In this document: piece after piece, positions 56,176 through 64,000 of the stretch | Layout: each line of letters opens with the position of its first letter | Numbering within the stretch: position 1 is the stretch's first letter | Source of the DNA: Bacteroidales bacterium | GTDB lineage: Bacteria > Bacteroidota > Bacteroidia > Bacteroidales > UBA10428 | Direction: 5' to 3' | Length of the DNA: 64,000 nucleotides | Assembly (NCBI GenBank): GCA_016929525.1 | Contig: JAFGIP010000097.1 | Span: 1 to 64,000, forward strand | Translations under genes and position numbers: made by a program | Notes under the pieces: generated by a model | What the model saw: the letters and a program-made list of their open reading frames with translations, nothing else | The model's database searches: none | Told to the model about the DNA's origin: nothing

Positions 56176-57360
56176 CTATTTAACGACTTTAACTATTCCC
56201 GGCTGAATTTTATGCTTTTCTTCAAAATCTTCTTTTATACCAAGACATTTGGTTTTTACAGGTTTCATGTTTTCCGGAGCAAGGTATGATATCCATCCTG
56301 TTGTAAACTGATCAATGTAACCCTTCAAATTTCCCTGAACGAGCGTATTAACTTCATTTGTAAGTCGTTCTATTTCTTTTTTAACTTCATCAACAGGGAG
56401 AAGTTTTGCTGATAGTATCTTAATATCTTTCCTGAGGTGTTTGAGAATTCTTTTCAGGTTTAATGTTACCTCACGCTTTTTCCACTCGCGAAGAAGTGAG
56501 TCAAGCAGTATACTCCATACTATATATACAAGAAAACCCAGGAATAATATGATATAAAAAGTCGGATTATGACTCCATTTTAAGGAGGCCAGACCCATAA
56601 GTTCTTTAGCAGATTCTGTATTGTTGTGAATGATCAGTGCAATAAGGAGATCAACAGTAAAAGTAACGGCAATAAGCAGTCCAAGCAATATAAACTTAGC
56701 TTTATTCTTCATTTCAAGGAAAATGTGAAAAGCCCAGCCAAACGCATAAAATACAAATGGGACCAGCAGTAACAGGTAGTTGAACCTAAGTGCTTCGGTA
56801 AGTTCGTATGGATCTGGCATGATACTGCCTGTACTCAGGCCTTCGGCGAGATTGGTAGCTATTTTCTCAAAATCTACATACAGTGCTTTATAAGCGGCTG
56901 ATACATAAAAGAAAAACAGGTACAATGTGAGTGCAACCAGGATGAAGACATTCACCCCGAATTTGAAAGGGCTGAAAGTATTCTGGAATAATTCTTCGTT
57001 GTCTTCAGCACGTTTTTCTCTTATTTTCAACAGTTTGGCCCGGTGATCTTCAATCTGTTTCTCCTTATTCTTTATCTCTGCTGTTATTTTTTCATTTTCT
57101 TTTTCAGCTTCGATCTGTTTCTTTTCCAGTTCTTTAATTCTGTCTCTTTTAACATTTCTGTCCTTTTCTGTTAATCCTCTGAAGTTTTCATCTACAAGAT
57201 CTCCATTCAGGATTCTTTCAAGGTAGGAAGCATATATATCGGGGTCACCTTGTACATTTCCCGATTTGGCATACCCGAAATCGTGCAGATTTACACGCTC
57301 TGTGTTATAAATAACTTTCGATTGATCTTCTGCGTTGTGTTTTTTAGATGTGTTTTCCAT
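56176..57360 (-). CDS. Coiled-coil four-helix membrane protein, unknown
   Basis: I recognise no family for this 394-aa protein. An N-terminal soluble part is followed by a coiled coil (about 68-120, RDRIKELEKKQIEAEKENEK onward) and four hydrophobic helices (about 132-155, 193-215, 220-245 and 265-288). A second charged helical region (about 290-345) and a C-terminal tail follow. The loop between helices 1 and 2 is about 35 residues. It is first in an operon with the VWA-like lipoprotein. The layout suggests a membrane complex with cytoplasmic coiled coils and a periplasmic VWA partner (inference). Confidence 0.6.
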   Translation of the reverse strand: MENTSKKHNAEDQSKVIYNTERVNLHDFGYAKSGNVQGDPDIYASYLERILNGDLVDENFRGLTEKDRNVKRDRIKELEKKQIEAEKENEKITAEIKNKEKQIEDHRAKLLKIREKRAEDNEELFQNTFSPFKFGVNVFILVALTLYLFFFYVSAAYKALYVDFEKIATNLAEGLSTGSIMPDPYELTEALRFNYLLLLVPFVFYAFGWAFHIFLEMKNKAKFILLGLLIAVTFTVDLLIALIIHNNTESAKELMGLASLKWSHNPTFYIILFLGFLVYIVWSILLDSLLREWKKREVTLNLKRILKHLRKDIKILSAKLLPVDEVKKEIERLTNEVNTLVQGNLKGYIDQFTTGWISYLAPENMKPVKTKCLGIKEDFEEKHKIQPGIVKVVK

Positions 57361-57709
57361 GGGGCAAGTTTATTTAGGAATGAGCTACAAATTAATAGTC
57401 TTGTTCTTTTTAGAAGAAATCATATACAATACTAAAGAATAATGAGAGCATGACAAAATTTAGATGATCTAAAAATTACACTACTTCATTACTCTTCAGC
57501 ATAAATTTCAACATTTTGTTTTAGAAAAACAACTATGTAATGCTGAACGGTAAGATTGTATTTTTAGTACCTCGAATTAAGAGTAATTGTTATTATGAAT
57601 ATTAATAAGACAGGTTAATTAATCCTGATCTGAATAAAAAATGTCCGGATATTTATTGCAGGAAAGCTATAATGCCAGGTCTTTTAGTTTAAAATGAAAT
57701 GTCACTATC
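57361..57709. other. Intergenic, no feature recognised
   Basis: A 349-bp AT-rich space lies between the LUD gene and the coiled-coil membrane gene. It must contain the promoter of the coiled-coil/VWA operon, but I cannot pick a clear -7/-33 pair. Confidence 0.4.
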
Positions 57710-58237
57710 TTAATAATCCAGGAAGGGAAGCAGTGCAACAGTAAATTTACATTGTTCAGGTTTTTCCTTTATAACTGCATATTTCTTAATACTATCTTTT
57801 TTTTCGAATTTATCTACAACGCGATTTAAACCTGCAAATGCAAATACATTAGCGGGGAAATTGCTATCCAGTGCTATTTTACGTGAATAATCTTTCATGA
57901 GTATTTCACCATCCGTTGTAAGTGCATTAATCCTGGTAAGGTAATAATCCGGCCTTATTAGTGTATCAAAGGTATCCATACTTCTGTTGTAGTTTTCAGA
58001 GCCATCCCAGGAATAGAAAATGTTGCTTCCTTTGGCATACAATATATTTCTAACATTCAGCTTACATGTAGTGATTGAATCGCCTAAACCAACAGTACAC
58101 TGGTCAGGTACATAAGTGTTTATAAAATCTTTGACTTCTTTATTACTGTTGAGTACCACAGTCTGGAATCCTTTTTTTATAAGTGCAGACTGAACTTTTT
58201 CTATGCGAATGTTATCGTTAACTGTAATATTTTCCAT
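57710..58237 (-). CDS. LUD domain protein (LutC-like)
   Basis: This 175-aa single-domain protein of the LUD (DUF162) family, to which LutB and LutC of the lactate oxidation complex belong, shows the motifs VGLGDSITTCKLNVRNIL, DYYLTRINALTTDGEILMKD and FAFAGLNRVVDKFE. No iron-sulphur cysteine cluster is present, so it is LutC-like and not LutB-like. It is divergent from the mla operon, whose last gene is LarA-like, another lactate-related family. Whether it really acts on lactate is unknown; no lutA or lutB is in the window. Confidence 0.8.
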   Translation of the reverse strand: MENITVNDNIRIEKVQSALIKKGFQTVVLNSNKEVKDFINTYVPDQCTVGLGDSITTCKLNVRNILYAKGSNIFYSWDGSENYNRSMDTFDTLIRPDYYLTRINALTTDGEILMKDYSRKIALDSNFPANVFAFAGLNRVVDKFEKKDSIKKYAVIKEKPEQCKFTVALLPFLDY

Positions 58238-58330
58238 AGTGCAATTTCCTATATGATATTAATTACAAACCTCAAAATAACATCAGAAACATGATAAATA
58301 TCAATTTTTGGTATTTATGACCTGTTAACA

Positions 58331-58380
58331 GGGGTGAAATGTCTTTTTTGGGGATGAAATGTAGAATAGCGGGGTAAAAA
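58331..58380. promoter_or_regulatory. Three direct repeats GGGG(A)TGAAATGT
   Basis: GGGGTGAAATGT (58331), GGGGATGAAATGT (58350) and GGGGTAAAAA (58371) are spaced 19 and 21 bp apart, about two helical turns, in the region between the LUD gene and the mla operon. They look like a tandem operator for one or both units. The rest of 58238-58563 is AT-rich with no gene. Confidence 0.5.
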
Positions 58381-58563
58381 ATCCTAATATTATCTTCATC
58401 AAAGACAATATTTACAATGTTTTCACCTAAGATTAAAAAAAATATTAATGTGCACGGTTATATGAAAATTTGACTTTTTCAATTAACTTAAAGTGGATAT
58501 AGCAGAACGGAATGATTGAATTCTTCAATTTAAAATTTTGTTATTTAAACCTATTAAAAAGGG

Positions 58564-59412
58564 TTGTATACCGAAAAAAACACAAATGAAAAATCATTTG
58601 TTAGTATATTAGACATAATAAAAGTGGCACAGACCGACAAACCCATCGATATGCTTAAAAGGCATTTTAAATATCATCTTATTGATATTGCTGAATTTGC
58701 TCAGTTTACAGCACTATCAATACGGTATATTTTCAGAAAACCATTTGAGGGAGCTGAGTTTATGCGACAGTCATTTGAGGCAGGATACAGATCATTTGGT
58801 CTTGTTAGCATTACCGCATTTATCATGGGGCTAGTATTAACCATTCAAACCCGTCCGGTAATGACTGAATTTGGTGCTGAATCATGGGTCCCGTCAATGG
58901 TTTTTCTTTCAGTTGTTATCGAGATAGGACCGGTTATCACTGCACTGATATTTGCCGGAAAGGTGGGTTCACGAATTGGTGCCGAACTTAGTTCGATGCG
59001 TGTTTCGGAACAGATAGATGCAATGGAAGTGTCAGGTGTATATCCCATTAAATTTCTTGTTGTTACCAGGGTACTTGCTACAACACTGATGCTTCCGCTT
59101 TTGGTCCTATATGCTGATTTTATTGCACTTATTGGTTCTTATATCGGATTTACCTTTCATAATAATATAACGCTTTGGCTTTATATCCGGGAAGCTTTTG
59201 AGGAGATGTATTTTAAGGATTTTATTCCTGCGTTTATTAAATGCTTTGTTTTTGGTTTTTTTATCGGAATACTAAGCTGCTATAAAGGATACACAACGAA
59301 TAAAGGAGCTGAAGGTGTTGGTATTGCTACAAATTCAGCAGTGATACTGTCCTCATTGTCGATTTTTATTGTTGATCTGATTGCCGTACAGATAACACAG
59401 ATTATAATATGA
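58564..59412 (+). CDS. mlaE: MlaE-type lipid ABC transporter permease
   Basis: This 282-aa inner-membrane permease moves phospholipids between inner and outer membranes. The MlaE (DUF140) motifs are clear: the SITAFIMGLVLTIQTRPVM helix, MRVSEQIDAMEVSGVYPIKFLVVTRV (coupling region), and the final GAEGVGIATNSAVILSSLSIFIVDL. There are about five membrane helices. The only early start is TTG at 58564, after AAAAGGG; an ATG at 58651 would leave 253 aa, nearer the family norm, so the start is uncertain. Its stop overlaps the ATPase start by 4 bp. Confidence 0.86.
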   Translation: MYTEKNTNEKSFVSILDIIKVAQTDKPIDMLKRHFKYHLIDIAEFAQFTALSIRYIFRKPFEGAEFMRQSFEAGYRSFGLVSITAFIMGLVLTIQTRPVMTEFGAESWVPSMVFLSVVIEIGPVITALIFAGKVGSRIGAELSSMRVSEQIDAMEVSGVYPIKFLVVTRVLATTLMLPLLVLYADFIALIGSYIGFTFHNNITLWLYIREAFEEMYFKDFIPAFIKCFVFGFFIGILSCYKGYTTNKGAEGVGIATNSAVILSSLSIFIVDLIAVQITQIII

Positions 59413-60161
59413 GTTTTGAATTACAGGGACATATGGAAAGCGTCATTGAAATTGAAGATCTTCACAAATCTTTCGACGATCTGACCGTATTGGATGGTGT
59501 TAGTTTGAAATTAACTTATGATGAGAATCTTGTTATTCTGGGTAGAAGCGGAATGGGTAAATCGGTATTAATAAAATGCATTGTAGGGTTGGAACTTCCT
59601 GAGAAGGGCAGTATTCATGTTCTTGGTAAAGATATTTTATCGCTTAGCGAGTTTGAACTGAACGATCTTCGAAAGCATATCGGATTTTTATTTCAGGGAG
59701 GAGCATTGTATGACTCGATGTCGGTAGAAGAAAATCTTCTGTTCCCGCTAAACAGGAATGCCAGGCATTTAAGCAGTGGTGAAAAGAATGACCTGATTGA
59801 TGAAGCCCTGGAAAGTGTTGGCTTGCTGGATGCCAAGCATAAAATGCCTATCGAATTGTCGGGTGGTATGAAGAAACGAGCAGGACTTGCAAGAACGCTT
59901 GTCTTAAAACCTAAAATCCTGCTTTACGATGAACCAACAACCGGCCTCGATCCGTTTACATCAAAAGGTATATCAGAACTTATATTACAGGTTAAAGAAA
60001 GATATAAGACTACCTCTATAGTGGTAACACACGATATGAAATGTGCAAGAATTACCGCAGACAGGATGATTATTCTGGATAAAGGGGAAATTCTTGCCCG
60101 TGGCACTTATGATGAATTAAAGAAGAATAAAAACGAAACGATAAAAGGATTCTTCAAATAA
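59409..60161 (+). CDS. mlaF: MlaF-type lipid ABC transporter ATPase
   Basis: This 250-aa ATPase powers the MlaE permease. It has Walker A GRSGMGKS, a Q-loop in GFLFQGGALYDSM, the signature LSGGMKKR, Walker B ILLYDEPTTGLDP and a switch His in VVTHDM. The GGALYDSM wording after the Q-loop is typical of MlaF. It starts within the mlaE stop (ATGA) and is 19 bp before the MCE gene, a coupled operon. Confidence 0.92.
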   Translation: MSFELQGHMESVIEIEDLHKSFDDLTVLDGVSLKLTYDENLVILGRSGMGKSVLIKCIVGLELPEKGSIHVLGKDILSLSEFELNDLRKHIGFLFQGGALYDSMSVEENLLFPLNRNARHLSSGEKNDLIDEALESVGLLDAKHKMPIELSGGMKKRAGLARTLVLKPKILLYDEPTTGLDPFTSKGISELILQVKERYKTTSIVVTHDMKCARITADRMIILDKGEILARGTYDELKKNKNETIKGFFK

Positions 60162-60180
60162 AAACCAATTAATTATCAGA

Positions 60181-61227
60181 ATGGTATCTAAAAAAAGCAA
60201 TAAAGTTCAGGTAGGTTTGTTCATTGTGATAGCATTCATGCTATTTACTGCCGCAATCCTTATACTGGGGAGACAACAGAACATGTTCCAGCAAAATATT
60301 AGGGTTTCAACTATTTTCCGGGATGTTAAAGGTCTTAAAGTTGGTAATAATATTCGTTTCTCGGGAATTCAGGTTGGAGCAGTTGAAAGTATTACCATAC
60401 TTTCCGATACCTCGGTAAGCGTGGAGTTTTCATTGAACAAGGATGTTGTTCCTTATATAAAAAAGAATGCAATAGCTATTATTAGCACGGAAGGACTTAT
60501 GGGCAGTAAAGTAGTCAATATTTTACCAGGCACACCCGGAGGAGAAAGTATTGAAAGCGAAGATTTGTTACCATCGATAGAATCAGTTGAAATTGATGAT
60601 ATAATGAGAGATATTCAAAAGTCCTCGGCCAAAATTTCTCTAGTTTCTGAAAATCTTGTTGAAATAACAGACAAGATCAATACAGGTAAAGGTATGTTCG
60701 GGAAAATATTTACAGATACAGAATTTGCACGAGAACTGGAGCAAACAGGAAAAGATATAAACCGGTTGATTAAAAACCTTGTTGAAATTTCTGAAGATAT
60801 AAATAAAGGAGAAGGACTTATTGGAAGGATGCTTACTGATACTTTGTTTGGGGAAGAAATTGATTTTGCCATTGACAATTTTGTTGAGACATCTAAAAAT
60901 CTTGAAGAATTAACCTCAAAAATAAACGCCGGTGAGGGTTTGTTTGGGAAAATGTTTACCGATACCACGATGTCGAACGATTTTGCCAGGGCAAGTGACA
61001 ACTTGCAGACTATAATAGATAATTTAGCCGAGGTAAGTATAAAATTAAACAACGAGCGCAACGCATTGAGCAAATTTATTGCCGATACTGCCTTTGCTGA
61101 TTCTCTTGAAGTGCTCCTTGACAGAGCAAATACTGGTGTGGTAGAAGTTACCAAAGCATCAGAAGCTTTACAGAGAAGTGGCGTTGTTCGCGCTTTCTCA
61201 AAGAATGAAAAAGAAAAAAAAGAATAA
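60181..61227 (+). CDS. mlaD: MlaD-type MCE protein with C-terminal repeats
   Basis: This 348-aa substrate-binding MCE protein is anchored by one N-terminal helix (about 10-28, VGLFIVIAFMLFTAAILIL). The MCE domain is about 38-120 (VSTIFRDVKGLKVGNNIRFSGIQVG). From about residue 163 come four tandem repeats of about 40 residues. Each has a G-rich turn and an FTDT motif (GKGMFGKIFTDT, GEGLIGRMLTDT, GEGLFGKMFTDT, and the weaker RNALSKFIADT) separated by helices. Such helices may form a coiled tunnel across the periplasm. It is followed after 17 bp by a LarA-like gene. E. coli MlaD is much shorter. Confidence 0.88.
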   Translation: MVSKKSNKVQVGLFIVIAFMLFTAAILILGRQQNMFQQNIRVSTIFRDVKGLKVGNNIRFSGIQVGAVESITILSDTSVSVEFSLNKDVVPYIKKNAIAIISTEGLMGSKVVNILPGTPGGESIESEDLLPSIESVEIDDIMRDIQKSSAKISLVSENLVEITDKINTGKGMFGKIFTDTEFARELEQTGKDINRLIKNLVEISEDINKGEGLIGRMLTDTLFGEEIDFAIDNFVETSKNLEELTSKINAGEGLFGKMFTDTTMSNDFARASDNLQTIIDNLAEVSIKLNNERNALSKFIADTAFADSLEVLLDRANTGVVEVTKASEALQRSGVVRAFSKNEKEKKE

Positions 61228-61244
61228 GATAATCAAAGAAGAAA

Positions 61245-62468
61245 ATGGCAAGTTTAAAATACGGAAAGCAGTTTGTTAATGTTGAATTGAAAAAAGAAAC
61301 AATAGATCTTTCAGTTAAAGAGCCAGATTTCGAAATAGATAAAGATGAGTTTTACAAAGAGCTATTTGCAACTTTACCTGCCGGTAAAGATCGATACCGC
61401 AGTGTGGCAGTAATTATCTCCGACAAAACAAGGTTATGCGGATACCCGGAGTATCTGCCCTGGGTTACTGATGTGCTGATTCAGAAAGGTACTTTAGCCG
61501 GAAATATTACCTTCTATGTTGCATATGGTACGCACCCGAGGCAAACCGAAGAAGAAAGCCTTGCCAGTTATGGGGAGACATATAAACAGTTCAGATTTGT
61601 ACATCACGATTGTTACGATGAAGAATCGATAACTGTTCTTGGCACTACAAAAAGAGGTACACCAATTACAGTTCGTAAAGACGTTTTAGAGAGTAGTCTT
61701 ATAATAACCTTTGGTGCCATTTCACATCATTATTTTGCTGCTTATGGTGGTGGGAGAAAACTCTTGTTCCCGGGATTGGCAAAGAGGGAAGCCGTATATT
61801 ATAACCACGGATTATTCCTTGATCGTGAAAAACGTATATTGGAACAAGGATGCCGGCCTGGAAACCTTGAAGGAAATCCTATTGCGGAAGATCTTAAGGA
61901 AATTGATGATAAATTACCATCAAAAATTTCAATTCATGGTATTCTGAACAGTAAGGGGGAAGTGCGTAAATTACTTTTTGGTACAAATTACAGTGACTTT
62001 AGTTCTGCATGTAAATTACATGATAGATATTTCAGATCGGCAATTAAAGAACAGTTCGATTTGGTAATTGCATCAGGAGGCGGTTATCCAAAAGACATCA
62101 ATTTTATTCAGGCGCATAAGGCAATGCATAATGCTTCCGCATTTGTTAGAGATGGAGGGAAACTTATCATTCTTGCAGAATGTATTGATGGAATAGGATC
62201 GAAATATTTTATGCAGTATCTAGAAGCAGGAGGATTTGACAATGCTTTTTCTATACTCGAAAAGAACTACGAAGGCAATGGAGGCACCGCACTTTCAATG
62301 ATGACCAAAACAAACCGGATCGGGATATATATGTTGACTTCCCTTAAAGAACAATCATGTAAAACATTAAATGTAACAAAACTTAAAGAATCTGATATCC
62401 TGACAATGATTAATGCAGAACGGGGTTCTGTTGCCGTTATTCAGAATGCCAGTATGTTGGTAAGATAG
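61245..62468 (+). CDS. LarA-like nickel-pincer racemase family protein
   Basis: This 407-aa protein is related to lactate racemase LarA, which uses a nickel-pincer nucleotide. Key positions are kept: His in YGTHPRQTEEE, His in ISHHYFAAYGGGRK with the cofactor-linking Lys, His in YYNHGLF, and Lys in ASGGGYPKDINFIQAHKAM. It is cytoplasmic. LarB, LarC and LarE, needed for the cofactor, are not in the window, so they must lie elsewhere if it is active. It is the last gene of the mla operon (17 bp), an unexpected place. LarA relatives use varied 2-hydroxyacids, so the substrate is open. Confidence 0.84.
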   Translation: MASLKYGKQFVNVELKKETIDLSVKEPDFEIDKDEFYKELFATLPAGKDRYRSVAVIISDKTRLCGYPEYLPWVTDVLIQKGTLAGNITFYVAYGTHPRQTEEESLASYGETYKQFRFVHHDCYDEESITVLGTTKRGTPITVRKDVLESSLIITFGAISHHYFAAYGGGRKLLFPGLAKREAVYYNHGLFLDREKRILEQGCRPGNLEGNPIAEDLKEIDDKLPSKISIHGILNSKGEVRKLLFGTNYSDFSSACKLHDRYFRSAIKEQFDLVIASGGGYPKDINFIQAHKAMHNASAFVRDGGKLIILAECIDGIGSKYFMQYLEAGGFDNAFSILEKNYEGNGGTALSMMTKTNRIGIYMLTSLKEQSCKTLNVTKLKESDILTMINAERGSVAVIQNASMLVR

Positions 62469-62540
62469 GAAGAAGGCAAAGTATATTAATTTCAACCAGA
62501 AAGACATACCGCGAACTCAGTTGATTATTATTTCATCTTT

Positions 62541-63146
62541 TTAGAGTCCGGTTACGTAATCCCACCAGAAAGGTCCGTTTGAGAAATTCCCATTTCTAAT
62601 TTCAGATTTAATGAAAAGATCCTTTGCTTCTTCTAATGTTAAAGCTGTTTTAAATTTCTTGAAGAAAAGTGCCAGAAGTCCGCGACGCAAATCAGTAATT
62701 ATTATTTTTGCATCAGGTTTGGCAACACGCTCAATTTCGTTAAGCATTGTTACCGGATTTTCAATAATGTGAACCAAGTAACTGTTTATTATAACATCAA
62801 AAGAATCAGTATCGAACTGAATATTCTGTGCGTCACCATTTAGTAATGTTATTTTATTTTTAAATCCGGCTTTTTCAACCAGGGTATCACCAAGCATTAA
62901 AAGAGGATCAGCCAGATCGATTCCGATAATTTCAACATCGCGGAAAACTTTTGCAATTTCTATTGGTACCGCTGCAAAACCACAACCAACATCCAGGATT
63001 TTTCCTCCATTGAATCCGCTTTTATTCAGAATACCTGCAAGGCGCTTTCCTGTCATCGCAATATTTCGTGCATTACGCTTATAATAACCATCTGCCCATT
63101 CCTGTTCACTAAATACTATGGGATGAAATAATTCGGATCGTTTCAT
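62541..63146 (-). CDS. SAM-dependent methyltransferase
   Basis: This 201-aa class I methyltransferase has motif I GKILDVGCGFAAVPIEIA, the acidic end of strand 2 in VEIIGIDLAD, and motif IV in FDVIINSYLVHIIENP, as in the Methyltransf_11/25 group. The substrate is unknown. The ATG at 63146 (MKRSELFHP) is chosen; the longer frame upstream is hydrophobic and not family-like. It is divergent from glgX and convergent with the LarA-like gene. Confidence 0.8.
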   Translation of the reverse strand: MKRSELFHPIVFSEQEWADGYYKRNARNIAMTGKRLAGILNKSGFNGGKILDVGCGFAAVPIEIAKVFRDVEIIGIDLADPLLMLGDTLVEKAGFKNKITLLNGDAQNIQFDTDSFDVIINSYLVHIIENPVTMLNEIERVAKPDAKIIITDLRRGLLALFFKKFKTALTLEEAKDLFIKSEIRNGNFSNGPFWWDYVTGL

Positions 63147-63278
63147 TCTGGTTAAATATTTTAAAGTTTTGAGAATAACTGATATAAAAATTTTCCGAAA
63201 ATTAATAAAATATATTTGCAGCAAATTGCAATAGGTTCTGAAAAGAAACTAAATTAGAGCAGAGATTTGGGACAGAAT

Positions 63279-64000
63279 ATGAATTATTACACAGGAAAGA
63301 CACTGCCTGGAAAACCTTACCCACTTGGAGCAACATACGACGGATCAGGAGTTAATTTTGCAATCTTCAGTGAGCATGCAGCTGCTGTTAAATTATGTCT
63401 TTTTAAGGAACCCGATGATCCGGATTTTGTAAGCGTAAATTTGACTGAAGTTACGGGCTTTGTCTGGCATATTTATATTCCGGGTTTAGAGCCTGGTCAG
63501 TTGTATGCTTACCGGATTATGGGAAGGTATAAACCTGCTGAAGGGTATTGCTTTAATCCTCACAAGTTACTTCTCGACCCATATGCAAGGGCAATAACGG
63601 GGCGCATAGAAATTAACGGGTTCATGTTACCTTACAATATTGAAGAAAAGGAAAAAAAGAAGTATTACAGGAAAAATATTAAAAGCAATCATCCGGGCAT
63701 ACAGAAATGTGTGGTTATTGATCAGTCTTTTGACTGGGAAGGGGATAAAAAACCTGCAACATCAATGCATAATTCCATAATTTATGAGTTGCATGTTAAA
63801 GGGTTTACAGCCCAGCATTCAGAGATACCGCCAAAAGAAAGGGGTACTTACAAGGCTCTTTCTAATCCTGCAATTATCAATTATTTTAAAAATCTCGGTA
63901 TTACTGCCATAGAACTAATGCCCATTCATCATTTCATTCATGATAAGTTCCTGATTGAAAACGGACTTTCAAATTACTGGGGATACAATACAATTGGCTT
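63279..64000 (+). CDS. glgX: Glycogen debranching enzyme GlgX, 5' part
   Basis: Only the first 240 codons are in the window; the gene runs off the right edge. It begins MNYYTGKTLPGKPYPLGATYDGSG, continues with the N-terminal CBM48 domain (VNFAIFSEHAAAVKLCLF), and then enters the GH13 catalytic barrel (IIYELHVKGFT, GITAIELMPIH, NYWGYNT). GlgX/TreX enzymes hydrolyse alpha-1,6 branch points of glycogen. The start ATG at 63279 fits the family N-terminus. Family identity is clear even though truncated. Confidence 0.92.
   Translation, partial: MNYYTGKTLPGKPYPLGATYDGSGVNFAIFSEHAAAVKLCLFKEPDDPDFVSVNLTEVTGFVWHIYIPGLEPGQLYAYRIMGRYKPAEGYCFNPHKLLLDPYARAITGRIEINGFMLPYNIEEKEKKKYYRKNIKSNHPGIQKCVVIDQSFDWEGDKKPATSMHNSIIYELHVKGFTAQHSEIPPKERGTYKALSNPAIINYFKNLGITAIELMPIHHFIHDKFLIENGLSNYWGYNTIG

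Noticed and set aside
1-64000. Search for tRNA, rRNA, CRISPR arrays, transposases or integrases
   Set aside because: None could be supported by reading; no cloverleaf, regular direct-repeat array or transposase gene was recognised.

Overview
The window is chromosomal DNA from a Bacteroidota bacterium of the class Bacteroidia. A marine or anaerobic Marinilabiliales/Prolixibacteraceae-type host is my guess and is not proven. The evidence is a SusC/SusD pair, seven type IX secretion (T9SS) C-terminal sorting domains, several lipobox-bearing enzymes, AT-rich DNA, an ECF sigma/anti-sigma pair of the Bacteroidetes type, and TTTG-type promoter -7 elements. I recognise no rRNA, tRNA, CRISPR array or intact transposon.

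Region 1 (about 0.5-3 kb) holds a secreted lipase and a membrane protein with pentapeptide-like repeats. Region 2 (3.3-41.2 kb) is a large polysaccharide utilisation locus (PUL). In order it has a GH71/99-like enzyme, GH3 (PA14 insert), GH43, GH3, a 1440-aa GH95, a 1294-aa GH31, GH43-CBM6, a second GH71/99-like enzyme, a secreted beta-helix protein, SusC, SusD and a GH99-like lipoprotein. The GH99-like lipoprotein has lost both catalytic glutamates and may be a surface glycan-binding protein. A reverse-strand transmembrane regulator follows, and then a GH92 mannosidase, ROK kinase and MFS sugar transporter operon. The mixture of GH3/GH43/GH31/GH95 with GH92/GH99 points to a branched plant- or algal-type glycan plus alpha-mannoside linkages. 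Large enzymes exported by T9SS would act outside, SusCD would import oligosaccharides, periplasmic or surface lipoprotein enzymes would finish the digestion, and MFS plus ROK would take in and phosphorylate the sugar.

The most novel signal is the control of this PUL. The regulator at 33.8-36.4 kb has a secreted LamG/Kelch-like sensor, one membrane helix and a cytoplasmic SARP-type winged helix plus BTAD-like domain. Four PUL transcription units (3375, 19949, 25026, 36800) each carry four TTAA half-sites spaced 11 bp apart (occasionally 12). The last half-site always ends 10-11 bp before a -7-like element. SARP regulators of actinobacteria bind direct repeats spaced 11 bp apart just upstream of the -10, so I propose that this protein is a one-component PUL activator that binds these arrays.

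Region 3 (41.3-49 kb) has an L,D-transpeptidase, a PH-domain protein, a broken TfoX_C gene, Hsp20, exonuclease III, an FG-GAP surface protein, a dodecin and a T9SS-exported protein. Region 4 (49.4-54 kb) has an ECF sigma factor, an anti-sigma factor fused to a SusC-like N-terminal module and a TonB C-terminal domain, a repeat-flanked GxxExxY gene, and a VWA protein with the same SusC-like module. Region 5 (54-57.4 kb) is a membrane/VWA cluster of unknown role. Region 6 (57.7-64 kb) has a LUD protein, an mlaE-F-D lipid transport operon ending in a LarA-like gene, a methyltransferase and the start of glgX. Several intergenic spaces hold palindromic repeat elements.
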